From assembly GCA_019120375.1 (NCBI GenBank), contig DWVE01000027.1, positions 186,001-250,000 on the forward strand: a stretch of DNA of 64,000 bases, written 5' to 3'. Below the pieces are notes generated by a model, which saw only the letters and a list, made by a program, of their open reading frames with translations, searched no databases and was not told where the DNA came from. How positions within the stretch are numbered: position 1 is the first letter of the stretch; every line of letters begins with the position of its first letter. The position numbers were made by a program, and so were the translations under genes. This stretch comes from Allofournierella_A excrementavium. Its GTDB lineage: Bacteria; Bacillota; Clostridia; Oscillospirales; Ruminococcaceae. Positions 16,670 through 25,098 of this stretch are shown here, one piece after another.

Positions 16670-18424
16670 TCAGACCGTCTGGCCCAGCGCCGCGGCCCGG
16701 CGGCCTGCCGCAGCTTCGGCGGCAAGGTCGCTGGCAAGGCGGCCCCGGCTGCGGGTGGTGAGCAGCTCGTTGGCATAGAGCAGGAAATCCGAGCGCAGCA
16801 GCACCGTCTCGCCTGCCGCCCCGTCCTCTTGAGCCGGGCGGATGGAGGCGAGGCCCGCCTGACACAGCAGGGCGCACAGCCGCTCATAAACGGCCAGGTC
16901 CGCCCGGGGCGCGGCCAGACTGTAACCCTCGGCCAGGGTGTCCGGGCTGGCGGAAAAGCGGCTCAAAAACAGCTCCAGCTCGTCCATCGGGTCCCGCCCG
17001 GCGGGCAGGCAGGCGCAAACCTGAGCCGCCAGCGCGTCGCCGTTCTCTGCCAGCAGGCGGCGGGGGCTGCGGGCCTTCAGCAGGGTGGGCTTGCGGCGGC
17101 AGGCGATGCTGAACACCAGCGTCAGGCCGTCCATCAGCGCCGCCAAAAACAGGCAGAACAGGGCCATGCCCCGCTGGGTGGGCACCGTGAGGGCCAGCAG
17201 CGGTTTCAGGTGCAGGTCGGTGATCTGCAGCGCCGGGTCGTCCGCCTGCAGCACTTCCTCGTCCGCCACCTCGTTCACCCGCAGCACCGCGTTCAGAATT
17301 TCGGAGGTGAGCAGGGTCTTCATCTCCTGGGCGTTGGCCCGGGTGACCCGCCCGCCTTCCAGCTGGGCGGCCAGCTCGTCGAAGGAGGCCATCAGCCCCT
17401 CGCCGGAGCCGGTGAGGGCCGCGTCCACCGGGCGCAGCAGGTCGTCGGTGGAGAGGGCGCTGCCCGTCTGAGCCGCCGCCAGCTGCACCAGCCGGCCCAG
17501 GGCGGAGCGGGCGTCGGAGGAGAGGGAGCCCTCCGCCTCGGCGGCGGTGAGGGCGTCCAGCAGAAAGGCGCGGGAGCTTTCCAGCTGCGCCGCCACCGTC
17601 TCGCCCTCGCCGCCAAGTTCCGCGGCGGCCGCCTCGAAGGCGGAGAGGTCCGAGGCGTTCTGCGCCGTGGCTTCGGCCAGGGCGCTCTCGCTGTCGAAGC
17701 CGTAGCGGGTCAGGATGGCCTGCCGGGCCGAGGCCTGCTCGGCGGAGGAATTCTCGGTGACGCTGGCAAGGTAGGCGTTGTAGGCCGCCACGTAGTCCTC
17801 GTAGTTCGCGTAGCTGGAGCGGCTGGGGGCCCGCAGGCCGCCGGAATACTCGGCGCTCACTTCCTCCAGCTCCTTCGCGCAGGCGGCGAGGCGGGCGCCC
17901 TCCTGCTCCAGCAGGCTGTACTGCCCGGCCAGATCGCTCACCATGGCGTTGATCTGGTCCTGGGCGGTGCGGAAGGCCTGGGTGCGGCGGGCGGCATAGG
18001 TGCTGTCCAATTCGCTGCGCACCTGGGCGTACTCCGCCGAGAGGTACATGGCGGGCGGGTTCACGGTGTTGTAGATGCCCACATAGGAATAATAGGTGGA
18101 GCAGCACAGCGCCATGCCAAGGGCGACGCAGCGCAGCGGAGTGATGCGCACCCGCAGGCTGCCCGCCAGAAACCAGGCGGTGGCCTGCACCGCCAGGGCG
18201 AAGAAGAGGGGCGCCAGCACAAAGATGCCGCCCAGGAACACCGTGGCGCCCTGCAGGGTGGTGACGAAGCTGATGGCCTGCAAAAGCAGGGTCACAAAGG
18301 TGACCAGCCGCAGCAGGTTTTCTTCGCCGAAAAAGCCCCGGCGGCGGCCCAGCAGCATCAGCTCGGCCCCCTCGGGGGCGCGGGCCGGCGCGCCGGACGC
18401 AAAAAACTGAGAAAAATCAGACAT
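16670..18424 (-). CDS. Coiled-coil polytopic membrane protein, unknown function
   Basis: 584 residues, not recognised. About three hydrophobic segments lie at residues ~37-115, ending in a Ser/Tyr-rich CSTYYSYVGIYN. A ~270-residue Ala/Glu-rich, probably coiled-coil region follows, then one further membrane segment at ~408-430 (ALFCLFLAALMDGLTLVFS) and a ~150-residue soluble C-terminus. The topology of two soluble domains split by TM4 is sensor- or scaffold-like. It begins 44 bases after a histidine kinase and is probably in that operon, so it may be the output or accessory protein of the two-component system. SD GAGG lies ahead of the ATG. Confidence 0.7.
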   Translation of the reverse strand: MSDFSQFFASGAPARAPEGAELMLLGRRRGFFGEENLLRLVTFVTLLLQAISFVTTLQGATVFLGGIFVLAPLFFALAVQATAWFLAGSLRVRITPLRCVALGMALCCSTYYSYVGIYNTVNPPAMYLSAEYAQVRSELDSTYAARRTQAFRTAQDQINAMVSDLAGQYSLLEQEGARLAACAKELEEVSAEYSGGLRAPSRSSYANYEDYVAAYNAYLASVTENSSAEQASARQAILTRYGFDSESALAEATAQNASDLSAFEAAAAELGGEGETVAAQLESSRAFLLDALTAAEAEGSLSSDARSALGRLVQLAAAQTGSALSTDDLLRPVDAALTGSGEGLMASFDELAAQLEGGRVTRANAQEMKTLLTSEILNAVLRVNEVADEEVLQADDPALQITDLHLKPLLALTVPTQRGMALFCLFLAALMDGLTLVFSIACRRKPTLLKARSPRRLLAENGDALAAQVCACLPAGRDPMDELELFLSRFSASPDTLAEGYSLAAPRADLAVYERLCALLCQAGLASIRPAQEDGAAGETVLLRSDFLLYANELLTTRSRGRLASDLAAEAAAGRRAAALGQTV

Positions 18425-18468
18425 AGGAAAGACCTCGTATCATGAAAAGAAGACAGGGAACGCGCGGG

Positions 18469-20553
18469 TCACAGGGCCGCGGCCTCGCACGCTTCGGACG
18501 GTCCGCTTTCGCTGCCGGCCTCGGCGGGGGCGGGCTTTTCGGTGAGGGGCAGCGCCACCTGCACACAGAACAGGTCCGCGTCCACCCGCACCTCCAGCGT
18601 GCCGCCGCAGGCCTCGGTGAAGCTCTTGGCGATGGACAGGCCCAGCCCGCTTCCCTCGCCGGTGCGGGAGGGGTCCCCCCGCACAAAGCGCTCGGTGATC
18701 TCGGCGGGGTCGAACTCCATCTCATAGCCCGCCACGTTCTTCACCCGGGCGACGGCCTGCCCGTTTTCGACGCTCAGGTCCACATACACCCGGCTGCCCG
18801 CCAGCGAGTAGCGCAGGGCGTTGGAGAACAGGTTCTGGAACACCCGGTACATCCGCTCGCCGTCCGCCAGCACCCAGGCCTCGGGGGCCAGCGTGGTGCG
18901 GAAGGTGAGGGGACTGGCGGCGATGGCCTCGTCCATGTCCGCCAGGGTCTGGCGGATGAGCTTGGAAAGGTCGATGGCCTCGGGCGCCAGGGGCAGGCTG
19001 CCGCTGGCCGCCTTGGACAGGTCGAACACGTCCTGCACCATGTGCTTTAAGCGGTCCGCCTTGCGCTGGATGACCTTGGCGTAGTCCGCCGCCGCGCCTT
19101 CCAGGGGCTCGGCACAGAGCAGGTCCGCGTAGTTGATGATGCTGGTCAAGGGCGTTTTCAGATCGTGGGATACGTTGGTGAGCAGCTCCATCTTCATTCG
19201 GTCCGCCCGGCGCTGCTGCTCCACCGCCGCGTCGATGCCCTCCCGCAGGGCGTTCAGGTCCTCGGCGGCGTCGTGCAGCGGGGCGCTCGGCTTGAAGTGC
19301 AGGGGCTGGGCCGCGCCCTCACTGCGCAGGGTGTGCAGCGTGCCGGTGAGACGGCCCGCGTCCCGGCAAAAGCGCAGCTGCAGCGCAAGACCCGCCAGCA
19401 AAATGGCCAGCGCCGCCAGATGGCCCAGCACAAGGGCGAACAGCACAAGCCCCGGAGCCGCCCAGTAGCAGGTGAAGAACATCAGCCACAGCATCGGCAC
19501 CATCACCACCGGCGCCAGCCAGCACAGCACCGCCGGCCCGGCCACCCGGCGCTGCCAGGGCTGGGCCTGCCAGGAGCCCCGCGCAAGGCCCGCCAGCCGG
19601 GCCAGAAGGCTGCAGCGGAACACGCCCGCCCCGTTGAAGCGCAGGTCAACGGCGGTCAGCCACACCAGCGGCCAGAGCAGAGCGGGCAGCACCGTCCACA
19701 AAGCGTCGGGCACATAGACCGCCTGCCAGACCCAGAGGCAGAACAGCCCCACCACCCAGATGAGGAGTTTCGCTTCCAGCCACACCCGCCCGGCGAGGGC
19801 GGCGGCCCAGGCCCGGGCAGGCACAGCGCGCCGCCGCCAGCCCAGGCACACCACGCCGCACCCGAGGGCGAGGGCGCAGCCGGAGAGGAAGAGGATGAGG
19901 TGGGGGCGCAGCGTTTCCACCTGCCGCAGGCCTTCGCCGACAAAGCCCGGCAGCCAGGGGCCCGCGCCGTCCTGCACCGCCAGCACCACCACGGCGTTTT
20001 CCAGCCCTTCGGCGCTGGGGTGCACCGTCTGGCTGGTCAAAAGCCTGGTGTAGGCCGCCAGCAGCGCCCGGTTGCCCCAGGACGAGCCGCTGGTGGAGGC
20101 CAGCGCCACCGAATAGCCCAGGGGCGCGGCCACCCGGCCGTCCTCCCAGAGGGCGAAGTCGGTGTTGCTGTAGCTCACGCCGCTCTCGCTGTCGGGCAGA
20201 ACGGCAAAGAGCACCTGCCCGGAGGACAGCGCCCCGCTGTCGTTGTTCAGCGCGTCCCGCGCCTGACTGCGCAGCTGGGTGTTCTGGCCCGCCGTCAGGG
20301 GCGTGCCGTCGCCGGCGGCGCCGCCTGCCGCCAGCAGCGAGCAGTTGTAGAACAGCTGCGCCATCTTCTGCTGGTAAATCACCGAGCCGCTGAGCTGCCC
20401 GGCCAGCAGGTCGCCCATGCCCGGGGCGCTGCCCCCCAGCATGGCAGGCCCGCAGGCCAGCAGGCACAGCGCCGCCGCCAGCAGGCACATCACGCCCAGC
20501 CAGCCGCACAGGATGCGGGCGGCGAGCTTACTTTTTTTCCAATCGGTACCCAA
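18469..20553 (-). CDS. Membrane histidine kinase
   Basis: 694 residues from a TTG at 20553 (preceded by AAGGTGG), overlapping the response-regulator gene by 26 bases; no ATG or GTG with a better SD is nearby. Hydrophobic segments lie at residues ~12-36, ~220-240 and several more to ~400, with an extracytoplasmic region between the first two. The HisKA box NVSHDLKTPLTS has its phospho-acceptor at H463, and the HATPase domain has GEGSGLGLSIAK. The extra TM bundle before HisKA is unusual compared with simple two-TM kinases. The signal is unknown. Confidence 0.9.
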   Translation of the reverse strand: MGTDWKKSKLAARILCGWLGVMCLLAAALCLLACGPAMLGGSAPGMGDLLAGQLSGSVIYQQKMAQLFYNCSLLAAGGAAGDGTPLTAGQNTQLRSQARDALNNDSGALSSGQVLFAVLPDSESGVSYSNTDFALWEDGRVAAPLGYSVALASTSGSSWGNRALLAAYTRLLTSQTVHPSAEGLENAVVVLAVQDGAGPWLPGFVGEGLRQVETLRPHLILFLSGCALALGCGVVCLGWRRRAVPARAWAAALAGRVWLEAKLLIWVVGLFCLWVWQAVYVPDALWTVLPALLWPLVWLTAVDLRFNGAGVFRCSLLARLAGLARGSWQAQPWQRRVAGPAVLCWLAPVVMVPMLWLMFFTCYWAAPGLVLFALVLGHLAALAILLAGLALQLRFCRDAGRLTGTLHTLRSEGAAQPLHFKPSAPLHDAAEDLNALREGIDAAVEQQRRADRMKMELLTNVSHDLKTPLTSIINYADLLCAEPLEGAAADYAKVIQRKADRLKHMVQDVFDLSKAASGSLPLAPEAIDLSKLIRQTLADMDEAIAASPLTFRTTLAPEAWVLADGERMYRVFQNLFSNALRYSLAGSRVYVDLSVENGQAVARVKNVAGYEMEFDPAEITERFVRGDPSRTGEGSGLGLSIAKSFTEACGGTLEVRVDADLFCVQVALPLTEKPAPAEAGSESGPSEACEAAAL

Positions 20554-21226
20554 GACCCCACACCACCTTCAAATATTCCGGTTCCTTCGGATTCAGTTCG
20601 ATCTTTTCGCGGATGCGCCGGATGTGCACCATCACCGTGTTCTCCGGCGCGTAGGCCGCGGCCTCGTTCCACACCCGGGTGTAAATTTCCTCGGCGGAAA
20701 AGATGCGCCCGGGATTTTTCATGAACAGTTCCATGATGCGTGTCTCGGTGGGGGTGAGCTTCACCGGCGCGCCGTCCGCCAGCAGGCTGTGGGCGTCAAA
20801 GTCGTACTCCAGCCGCCCCACCCGGCGCACCGAGCCGCCGGCCCCCGCGCCGCCCAGTTCCAGATACCGGCGCAGGTGGCTTTTCACCCGCGCCACCAGC
20901 TCGATGGCGCTGAAGGGCTTGGTGATGTAGTCGTCCGCCCCGATGGAGAGGCCCAGCACCTTGTCCGAGTCCTCGGTTTTGGCGCTCATCACCAGAATGG
21001 GCAGGTTGCGCTTTTGCCGGATGCGCATGATGGCCGAAAACCCGTCCAGCCGGGGCATCATCACGTCCATCAGGATGAGATGCACCGTCTCCTTTTCCAG
21101 AATGTCCAGCGCCTCCAGCCCGTTGGCCGCGCCGAACACCGCAAAGCCCTCCTTTTCAAGATACAGCCGCACGGCGTTCACAATGTCCGCGTCGTCGTCC
21201 GCCACAAGGATGCAAAGCTGCTCCAT
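20528..21226 (-). CDS. OmpR/PhoB-family response regulator
   Basis: 232 residues. Receiver domain: acidic pocket ADDDAD (D10-D12), phospho-acceptor D54 in LMDVMMP and K103 in ITKPFS. A winged-helix DNA-binding domain follows (LTPTETRIMELFMKNPG, VMVHIRRIREKI, VWGLGYRLE). It should bind DNA after phosphorylation by the kinase encoded directly downstream. It has a good promoter of its own and heads the RR-HK-membrane protein unit. Confidence 0.95.
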   Translation of the reverse strand: MEQLCILVADDDADIVNAVRLYLEKEGFAVFGAANGLEALDILEKETVHLILMDVMMPRLDGFSAIMRIRQKRNLPILVMSAKTEDSDKVLGLSIGADDYITKPFSAIELVARVKSHLRRYLELGGAGAGGSVRRVGRLEYDFDAHSLLADGAPVKLTPTETRIMELFMKNPGRIFSAEEIYTRVWNEAAAYAPENTVMVHIRRIREKIELNPKEPEYLKVVWGLGYRLEKK

Positions 21227-21259
21227 GCCGCAGCGCCCCCCCTTTCCGTCTTTGCCTTT

Positions 21260-21288
21260 ATTGTACGCGATGGCAAAGACCTTGCCAA
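21260..21288 (-). promoter_or_regulatory. Promoter of the response-regulator operon
   Basis: Minus strand TTGGCA (21288-21283), 17-base gap, TACAAT (21265-21260), about 33 bases ahead of the ATG, with a G-rich SD between. Confidence 0.8.
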
Positions 21289-21360
21289 CCGCTTGTCAGT
21301 ATATCCTGTAAATCTTACGACGCGCCCGCCCTTTTTCTTACAAATTTCTTAAAGGAGCGC

Positions 21361-21395
21361 AAAAGCCCCTGGCCTTGTATGCCGGGGGCTTTTTG
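21361..21395 (+). other. Terminator-like hairpin overlapping a promoter
   Basis: AAAAGCCCC and GGGGGCTTTTT arms with a ~13-base loop, followed on the plus strand by T-run and GTGTATAAT. No gene ends just upstream on the plus strand. The -35 (TTGTAT) of the downstream promoter lies within the loop. It may stop stray transcription into the glycan cluster or end a short unannotated RNA. Confidence 0.6.
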
Positions 21396-21403
21396 TGTAT
21401 AAT
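21375..21403 (+). promoter_or_regulatory. Promoter of the second glycan cluster
   Basis: TTGTAT (21375-21380), 17-base gap, TATAAT (21398-21403). It lies 42 bases upstream of the epimerase ATG, with SD AAAGGGGAAG between. Confidence 0.7.
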
Positions 21404-21444
21404 GTATTCTGTATTGCTATGACTGTTTGAAAGGGGAAGAGAAG

Positions 21445-22374
21445 ATGGGGCGCACCGTTCTCGTGGGCAGCACCGGCTTTGTGGGGGGCAACCTCTTGGC
21501 GAGCCACGCCTTTGACGCGGCCTGCCACTCCACCGACGTGGCCGGCCAGTTCGGCAAAGACAACGATCTGGTGGTCTATGCCGGGGTGCCGGCGGCCATG
21601 TATCTGGCCAACCAGGACCCGGAGGCCGACCTCGCGGTGATGCGCGCCGCGCGGGAGAACCTGCGCCGCCTCGCCCCGAAGCAGGCCGTGCTCATCTCCT
21701 CGGTGTGCGTCTATGCCGACAGCCGGGGCAAGACCGAGTCGGACGAGCCCGAGGGCGCGGCCCTCGCCCCCTACGGGGCCAACCGCCTGCAATTGGAGCA
21801 GTGGGTGAGGGAGGACTTCGACAGCGCCCTCATCGTGCGGCTGCCCGCCCTTTACGGAAAGGGGCTGAAAAAGAACTTCCTCTACGACCTGCACACCGTC
21901 ACCCCGGCGCTGCTGCGCCCGGTAAAGTACGAGGAGCTGGCGGCAAAGAGCGGCCTTGTGGCCGCCGGGTACGCCGACGGCGGCAACGGCTTTTACAAGC
22001 TGACCGGCGGGGTGGACGCGGGGGCTTTACGGGCGTGGTTTTTGCAGAACGACTGGAACGCCCTCAACTTCACCGACAGCCGCTCGGTCTACCAGTTCTA
22101 CGACCTGGCGGGCCTGTGGGGCCACATCGAGACCGCCCTTTGTGCCGGGCTGCGGGTGCTGAATCTGGCAACCCCGCCGGTGAGCGCCGCCGCGGTGTAC
22201 CGGGCGGTGACCGGGGGCGGGTTCAAAAACGAGCTGCCCGGCGCGCCCTTTGACTACGACATGCGCACCGAACACGCCGGCCTTTTCGGCGGCGCGGGCG
22301 GCTACATCTGCACCGAAGAAGAGGAGCTGGCGGGCATCCGCCGCTTCATGAAGAAATGGGAGGAAGAGGCATGA
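21445..22374 (+). CDS. NAD-dependent epimerase/dehydratase-like protein (SDR)
   Basis: 309 residues from the ATG at 21445. The N-terminal nucleotide-binding motif is GSTGFVGGN (residues ~8-16) and SSVCVYAD is the strand carrying the catalytic serine. The expected YxxxK reads Y-G-A-N-R, so the catalytic lysine is arginine. The C-terminal region is shorter and more variable than in typical GalE-like enzymes. It heads a co-transcribed cluster with a sugar isomerase, two glycosyltransferases and an FAD oxidoreductase, so a nucleotide-sugar substrate is likely; identity unknown. Confidence 0.75.
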   Translation: MGRTVLVGSTGFVGGNLLASHAFDAACHSTDVAGQFGKDNDLVVYAGVPAAMYLANQDPEADLAVMRAARENLRRLAPKQAVLISSVCVYADSRGKTESDEPEGAALAPYGANRLQLEQWVREDFDSALIVRLPALYGKGLKKNFLYDLHTVTPALLRPVKYEELAAKSGLVAAGYADGGNGFYKLTGGVDAGALRAWFLQNDWNALNFTDSRSVYQFYDLAGLWGHIETALCAGLRVLNLATPPVSAAAVYRAVTGGGFKNELPGAPFDYDMRTEHAGLFGGAGGYICTEEEELAGIRRFMKKWEEEA

Positions 22375-23153
22375 AACTTTCCGCCTCCAACATCGGCTGG
22401 AGCGCCGCCGAAGACGAGCGGGTCTGGGAAAAAATGAAGCAGCTGGGCTACACCGGCCTGGAGATCGCGCCCACCCGCGTCTTCCCGGAGCGCCCCTACG
22501 ACAACCTGCCCGGCGCGGCGCTGTTCGCCGGGGTGATGTGGCAGAAATACGGTTTTTCCATCCCCAGCATGCAGAGCATCTGGTACGGCCAGACCGGCAG
22601 CATTTTTGAGCCGGGCGAGGCCGCGGCCCTGGCGGACTACACCGCCCAGGCGCTGGAGTTCGCCTACGCCTGCCACTGCCCCAGCCTTGTGTTCGGCTGC
22701 CCCCGCAACCGCAGCATCCCCGAGGGGCACACCGCCGCCGAGGCGGACAGCTTTTTCGAGCAGCTGGCCTATCTTGCCCAGCGCCGGGGCGCGGTGATCG
22801 CGCTGGAGGCCAATCCCCCGATGTACAACACCAACTTCCTCAACACCCACAAAGAGGTGTTCGCCCTGGCAAAGCGGCTGGACCGGCCGGGCCTCGCCGT
22901 CAATCTGGACGTGGGGGCCATGGTGGCCGGCGGCGAGACGGCGGCGGACGTGGCCGCCCATCTGCACCGGGTGAGCCATGTGCACATCAGCGAGCCGGGC
23001 CTTGCGCCCATCCGGCCGCGGCCGCTGCACCGGGAGCTGGCGCTGCTGCTCAAGGGCGTGGGCTACCAGGGCTTTGTGTCGCTGGAGATGAAGGCCGCGG
23101 GCGAAGAGGAACTGACCCGCAGCCTGGAGTATGTGGCGGAGGTGTTCGGTTAA
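22371..23153 (+). CDS. Xylose-isomerase-like TIM barrel (sugar phosphate isomerase/epimerase)
   Basis: 260 residues; the ATG overlaps the previous stop (ATGA). Sequence features of the AP-endonuclease-2/IolE-like barrel include LGYTGLEIAPTR, IALEANPP, NLDVGAM and HVHISEPG, the acidic and histidine residues being probable metal ligands. Such enzymes isomerise or epimerise sugars and keto-acids. Co-translation with the SDR-type epimerase suggests consecutive steps in making an unusual sugar. Substrate unknown. Confidence 0.8.
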   Translation: MKLSASNIGWSAAEDERVWEKMKQLGYTGLEIAPTRVFPERPYDNLPGAALFAGVMWQKYGFSIPSMQSIWYGQTGSIFEPGEAAALADYTAQALEFAYACHCPSLVFGCPRNRSIPEGHTAAEADSFFEQLAYLAQRRGAVIALEANPPMYNTNFLNTHKEVFALAKRLDRPGLAVNLDVGAMVAGGETAADVAAHLHRVSHVHISEPGLAPIRPRPLHRELALLLKGVGYQGFVSLEMKAAGEEELTRSLEYVAEVFG

Positions 23154-23157
23154 AACC

Positions 23158-23955
23158 ATGGAAGAGCGCAGAAACATCCCCGGCGTGCCGGATTATACCG
23201 TGGAAATGCTGGCGGAAAAGCGCAGCGACTACTGCCTGCTCATCCCCATCATCAACGAGGGCGGGCGCATCCTGAAAGAGCTGGACCGGGCCAAGGCCGC
23301 GGGCGTGTGCGGGCTGGTGGACATCATCCTGTGCGACGGCGGCAGCACCGACGGCAGCATGGAGCTTCCCGGATTGAAGAGCCGGGGGGTGAACTGCCTG
23401 CTCACCAAGACCGGCCCCGGCAAACAGGGCGCACAGCTCCGCATGGGGCTGCACTTCGCGCTGGAGCGGGGCTACGAGGGCATTTTGACCATCGACGGCA
23501 ACAACAAGGACTCCATCGAGAGCGTGCCCCTTTTTATCGAAAAGCTCAGCGAGGGCTACGACCTGGTGCAGGGCAGCCGCTTCGTCAAGGGCGGCAAAGC
23601 GGTGAACACCCCGCTCTCCCGCTGGCTGGCGGTGCGCTTCATCCACGCGCCGGTCATCAGTCTGGCGGCGCGCCACTGGTTCACCGACACCACCAACGCC
23701 TACCGGGCTTACAGCCGCGCCTATCTGACCCATCCGGCGGTGCAGCCCTTGCGGGACATCTTCCCCGGCTATGAGCTGCTGGCCTACCTGAGCGTGCGGG
23801 CCACCCAGCTGGGCCTGAAAGCCTGCGAAGTGCCGGTGGAGCGGGCCTACCCCAAAAACGAGCCCGCCCCCACCAAGATCAAGGGCTTCAAGGGCAATTC
23901 GAACCTTTTGAAGATACTGTTTGCTGCGCTGGCGGGCAAGTACGACCCGCAATAA
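23158..23955 (+). CDS. Family 2 glycosyltransferase (DPM1-like)
   Basis: 265 residues from the ATG at 23158; no strong SD sits in the 4-base gap, so it is probably translated by coupling, or from a slightly earlier overlapping GTG. GT-A motifs are LIPIINEGG, ILCDGGSTDGS and the metal-site-like LTIDGNNKDS, with QGSRFVKGG later. No membrane segment is evident. The pattern resembles polyprenyl-phosphate sugar transferases. Acts in the second glycan cluster. Confidence 0.85.
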   Translation: MEERRNIPGVPDYTVEMLAEKRSDYCLLIPIINEGGRILKELDRAKAAGVCGLVDIILCDGGSTDGSMELPGLKSRGVNCLLTKTGPGKQGAQLRMGLHFALERGYEGILTIDGNNKDSIESVPLFIEKLSEGYDLVQGSRFVKGGKAVNTPLSRWLAVRFIHAPVISLAARHWFTDTTNAYRAYSRAYLTHPAVQPLRDIFPGYELLAYLSVRATQLGLKACEVPVERAYPKNEPAPTKIKGFKGNSNLLKILFAALAGKYDPQ

Positions 23956-23967
23956 GGGAGGCAAGGC

Positions 23968-25098
23968 ATGACCTACGACAAGATCATTCTGGGCGCGGGG
24001 CTCTACGGCCTCTACGCCGCCGAAAAGTGCGGCGCGGCGGGCCAGCGGGTGCTGGTGCTGGAAAAGGACTCCACCCCCTTCCGGCGGGCCACCTACATCA
24101 ATCAGGCCCGGGTGCACATGGGCTACCACTACCCCCGCAGCTATTCCACGGCCATCAAGAGCGCCCACTACTTCGAGCGCTTCTGCCGGGACTATGACTT
24201 CTGCCTTCTGCGGGAGTTCGACCAGGTCTACGCCACCAGCGCCCACTTTTCCTGGACCAACGCCGAGGAATTCCGGCGCTTCTGCGCGGCGGCGAACATC
24301 CGCTGCGACGACGTGGCCCCCTCGAAATACTTCAACCCCGGCCAGTGCGACGGGGCCTTCCTCACCACCGAGTACACCTACGACGCCAACATCCTGAAAG
24401 AGCATTTTTTGAAGCGCATCGCCGGAATGGAGAACGTGACGGTGCTCTATTCCCATAAGCCGGAGGCCATCAAACAGCTGGGCGGCGTCTGGCAGGTGAA
24501 GGCGGGGGAGATGGCCGCCGAAGCGCCCTTTTTGCTCAACGCCACCTACGCCGGGGTGAACGAAGTGCACGCCATGCTGGGCTTTGAGCCGTTTAAAATA
24601 AAGTACGAGCTGTGCGAGATCATCCTCTGCACCGTGAAAGACAGGCTCAAAGGCACCGGCATCACGGTGATGGACGGCCCCTTCTTCTCCATCATGCCCT
24701 TCGGGCGCACGGGCTACCACAGCCTGACCAGCGTCACCTTCACCCCCCACGTGACCAGCTACGACAGCCTGCCCAGCTTTGCCTGCCAGGCGAAGAGCGG
24801 GGGGCGCTGCCGCCCCGGCGACCTTTACAACTGCAACGACTGCCCGGCAAAGCCCGCCAGCGCCTGGCCTCAGATGAGCCAGCTGGCCCGCAAGTATCTG
24901 AAAGAGGAATACGGCTTTGAATACGCCGGCAGCCTGTTCAGCATGAAGCCCATTCTGAAGGCCAGCGAGATCGACGACTCCCGCCCCACGGTGGTGCGCC
25001 GGTATTCCGACGCGCCGGCCTTCGTGAGCGTGCTTTCCGGCAAGATCAACACGGTATACGATTTGGACGAGGTGCTGCAAGATGGCTCAGAACAATAA
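23968..25098 (+). CDS. FAD-dependent oxidoreductase with four-cysteine insert
   Basis: 376 residues. Dinucleotide-binding motif GAGLYG (residues 9-14) with an acidic residue at E32, and an HMGYHYPRS motif near residues 50-58. An unusual insert carries C273, C281, C289 and C292 (C-x7-C-x7-C-x2-C), which could bind zinc or an iron-sulfur cluster. The general DAO/amine-oxidase-like fold oxidises C-N or C-O bonds. It starts 12 bases after the GT2 gene, behind GGGAGG, and overlaps the next gene. Probably modifies a sugar or lipid-linked sugar; substrate unknown. Confidence 0.75.
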   Translation: MTYDKIILGAGLYGLYAAEKCGAAGQRVLVLEKDSTPFRRATYINQARVHMGYHYPRSYSTAIKSAHYFERFCRDYDFCLLREFDQVYATSAHFSWTNAEEFRRFCAAANIRCDDVAPSKYFNPGQCDGAFLTTEYTYDANILKEHFLKRIAGMENVTVLYSHKPEAIKQLGGVWQVKAGEMAAEAPFLLNATYAGVNEVHAMLGFEPFKIKYELCEIILCTVKDRLKGTGITVMDGPFFSIMPFGRTGYHSLTSVTFTPHVTSYDSLPSFACQAKSGGRCRPGDLYNCNDCPAKPASAWPQMSQLARKYLKEEYGFEYAGSLFSMKPILKASEIDDSRPTVVRRYSDAPAFVSVLSGKINTVYDLDEVLQDGSEQ

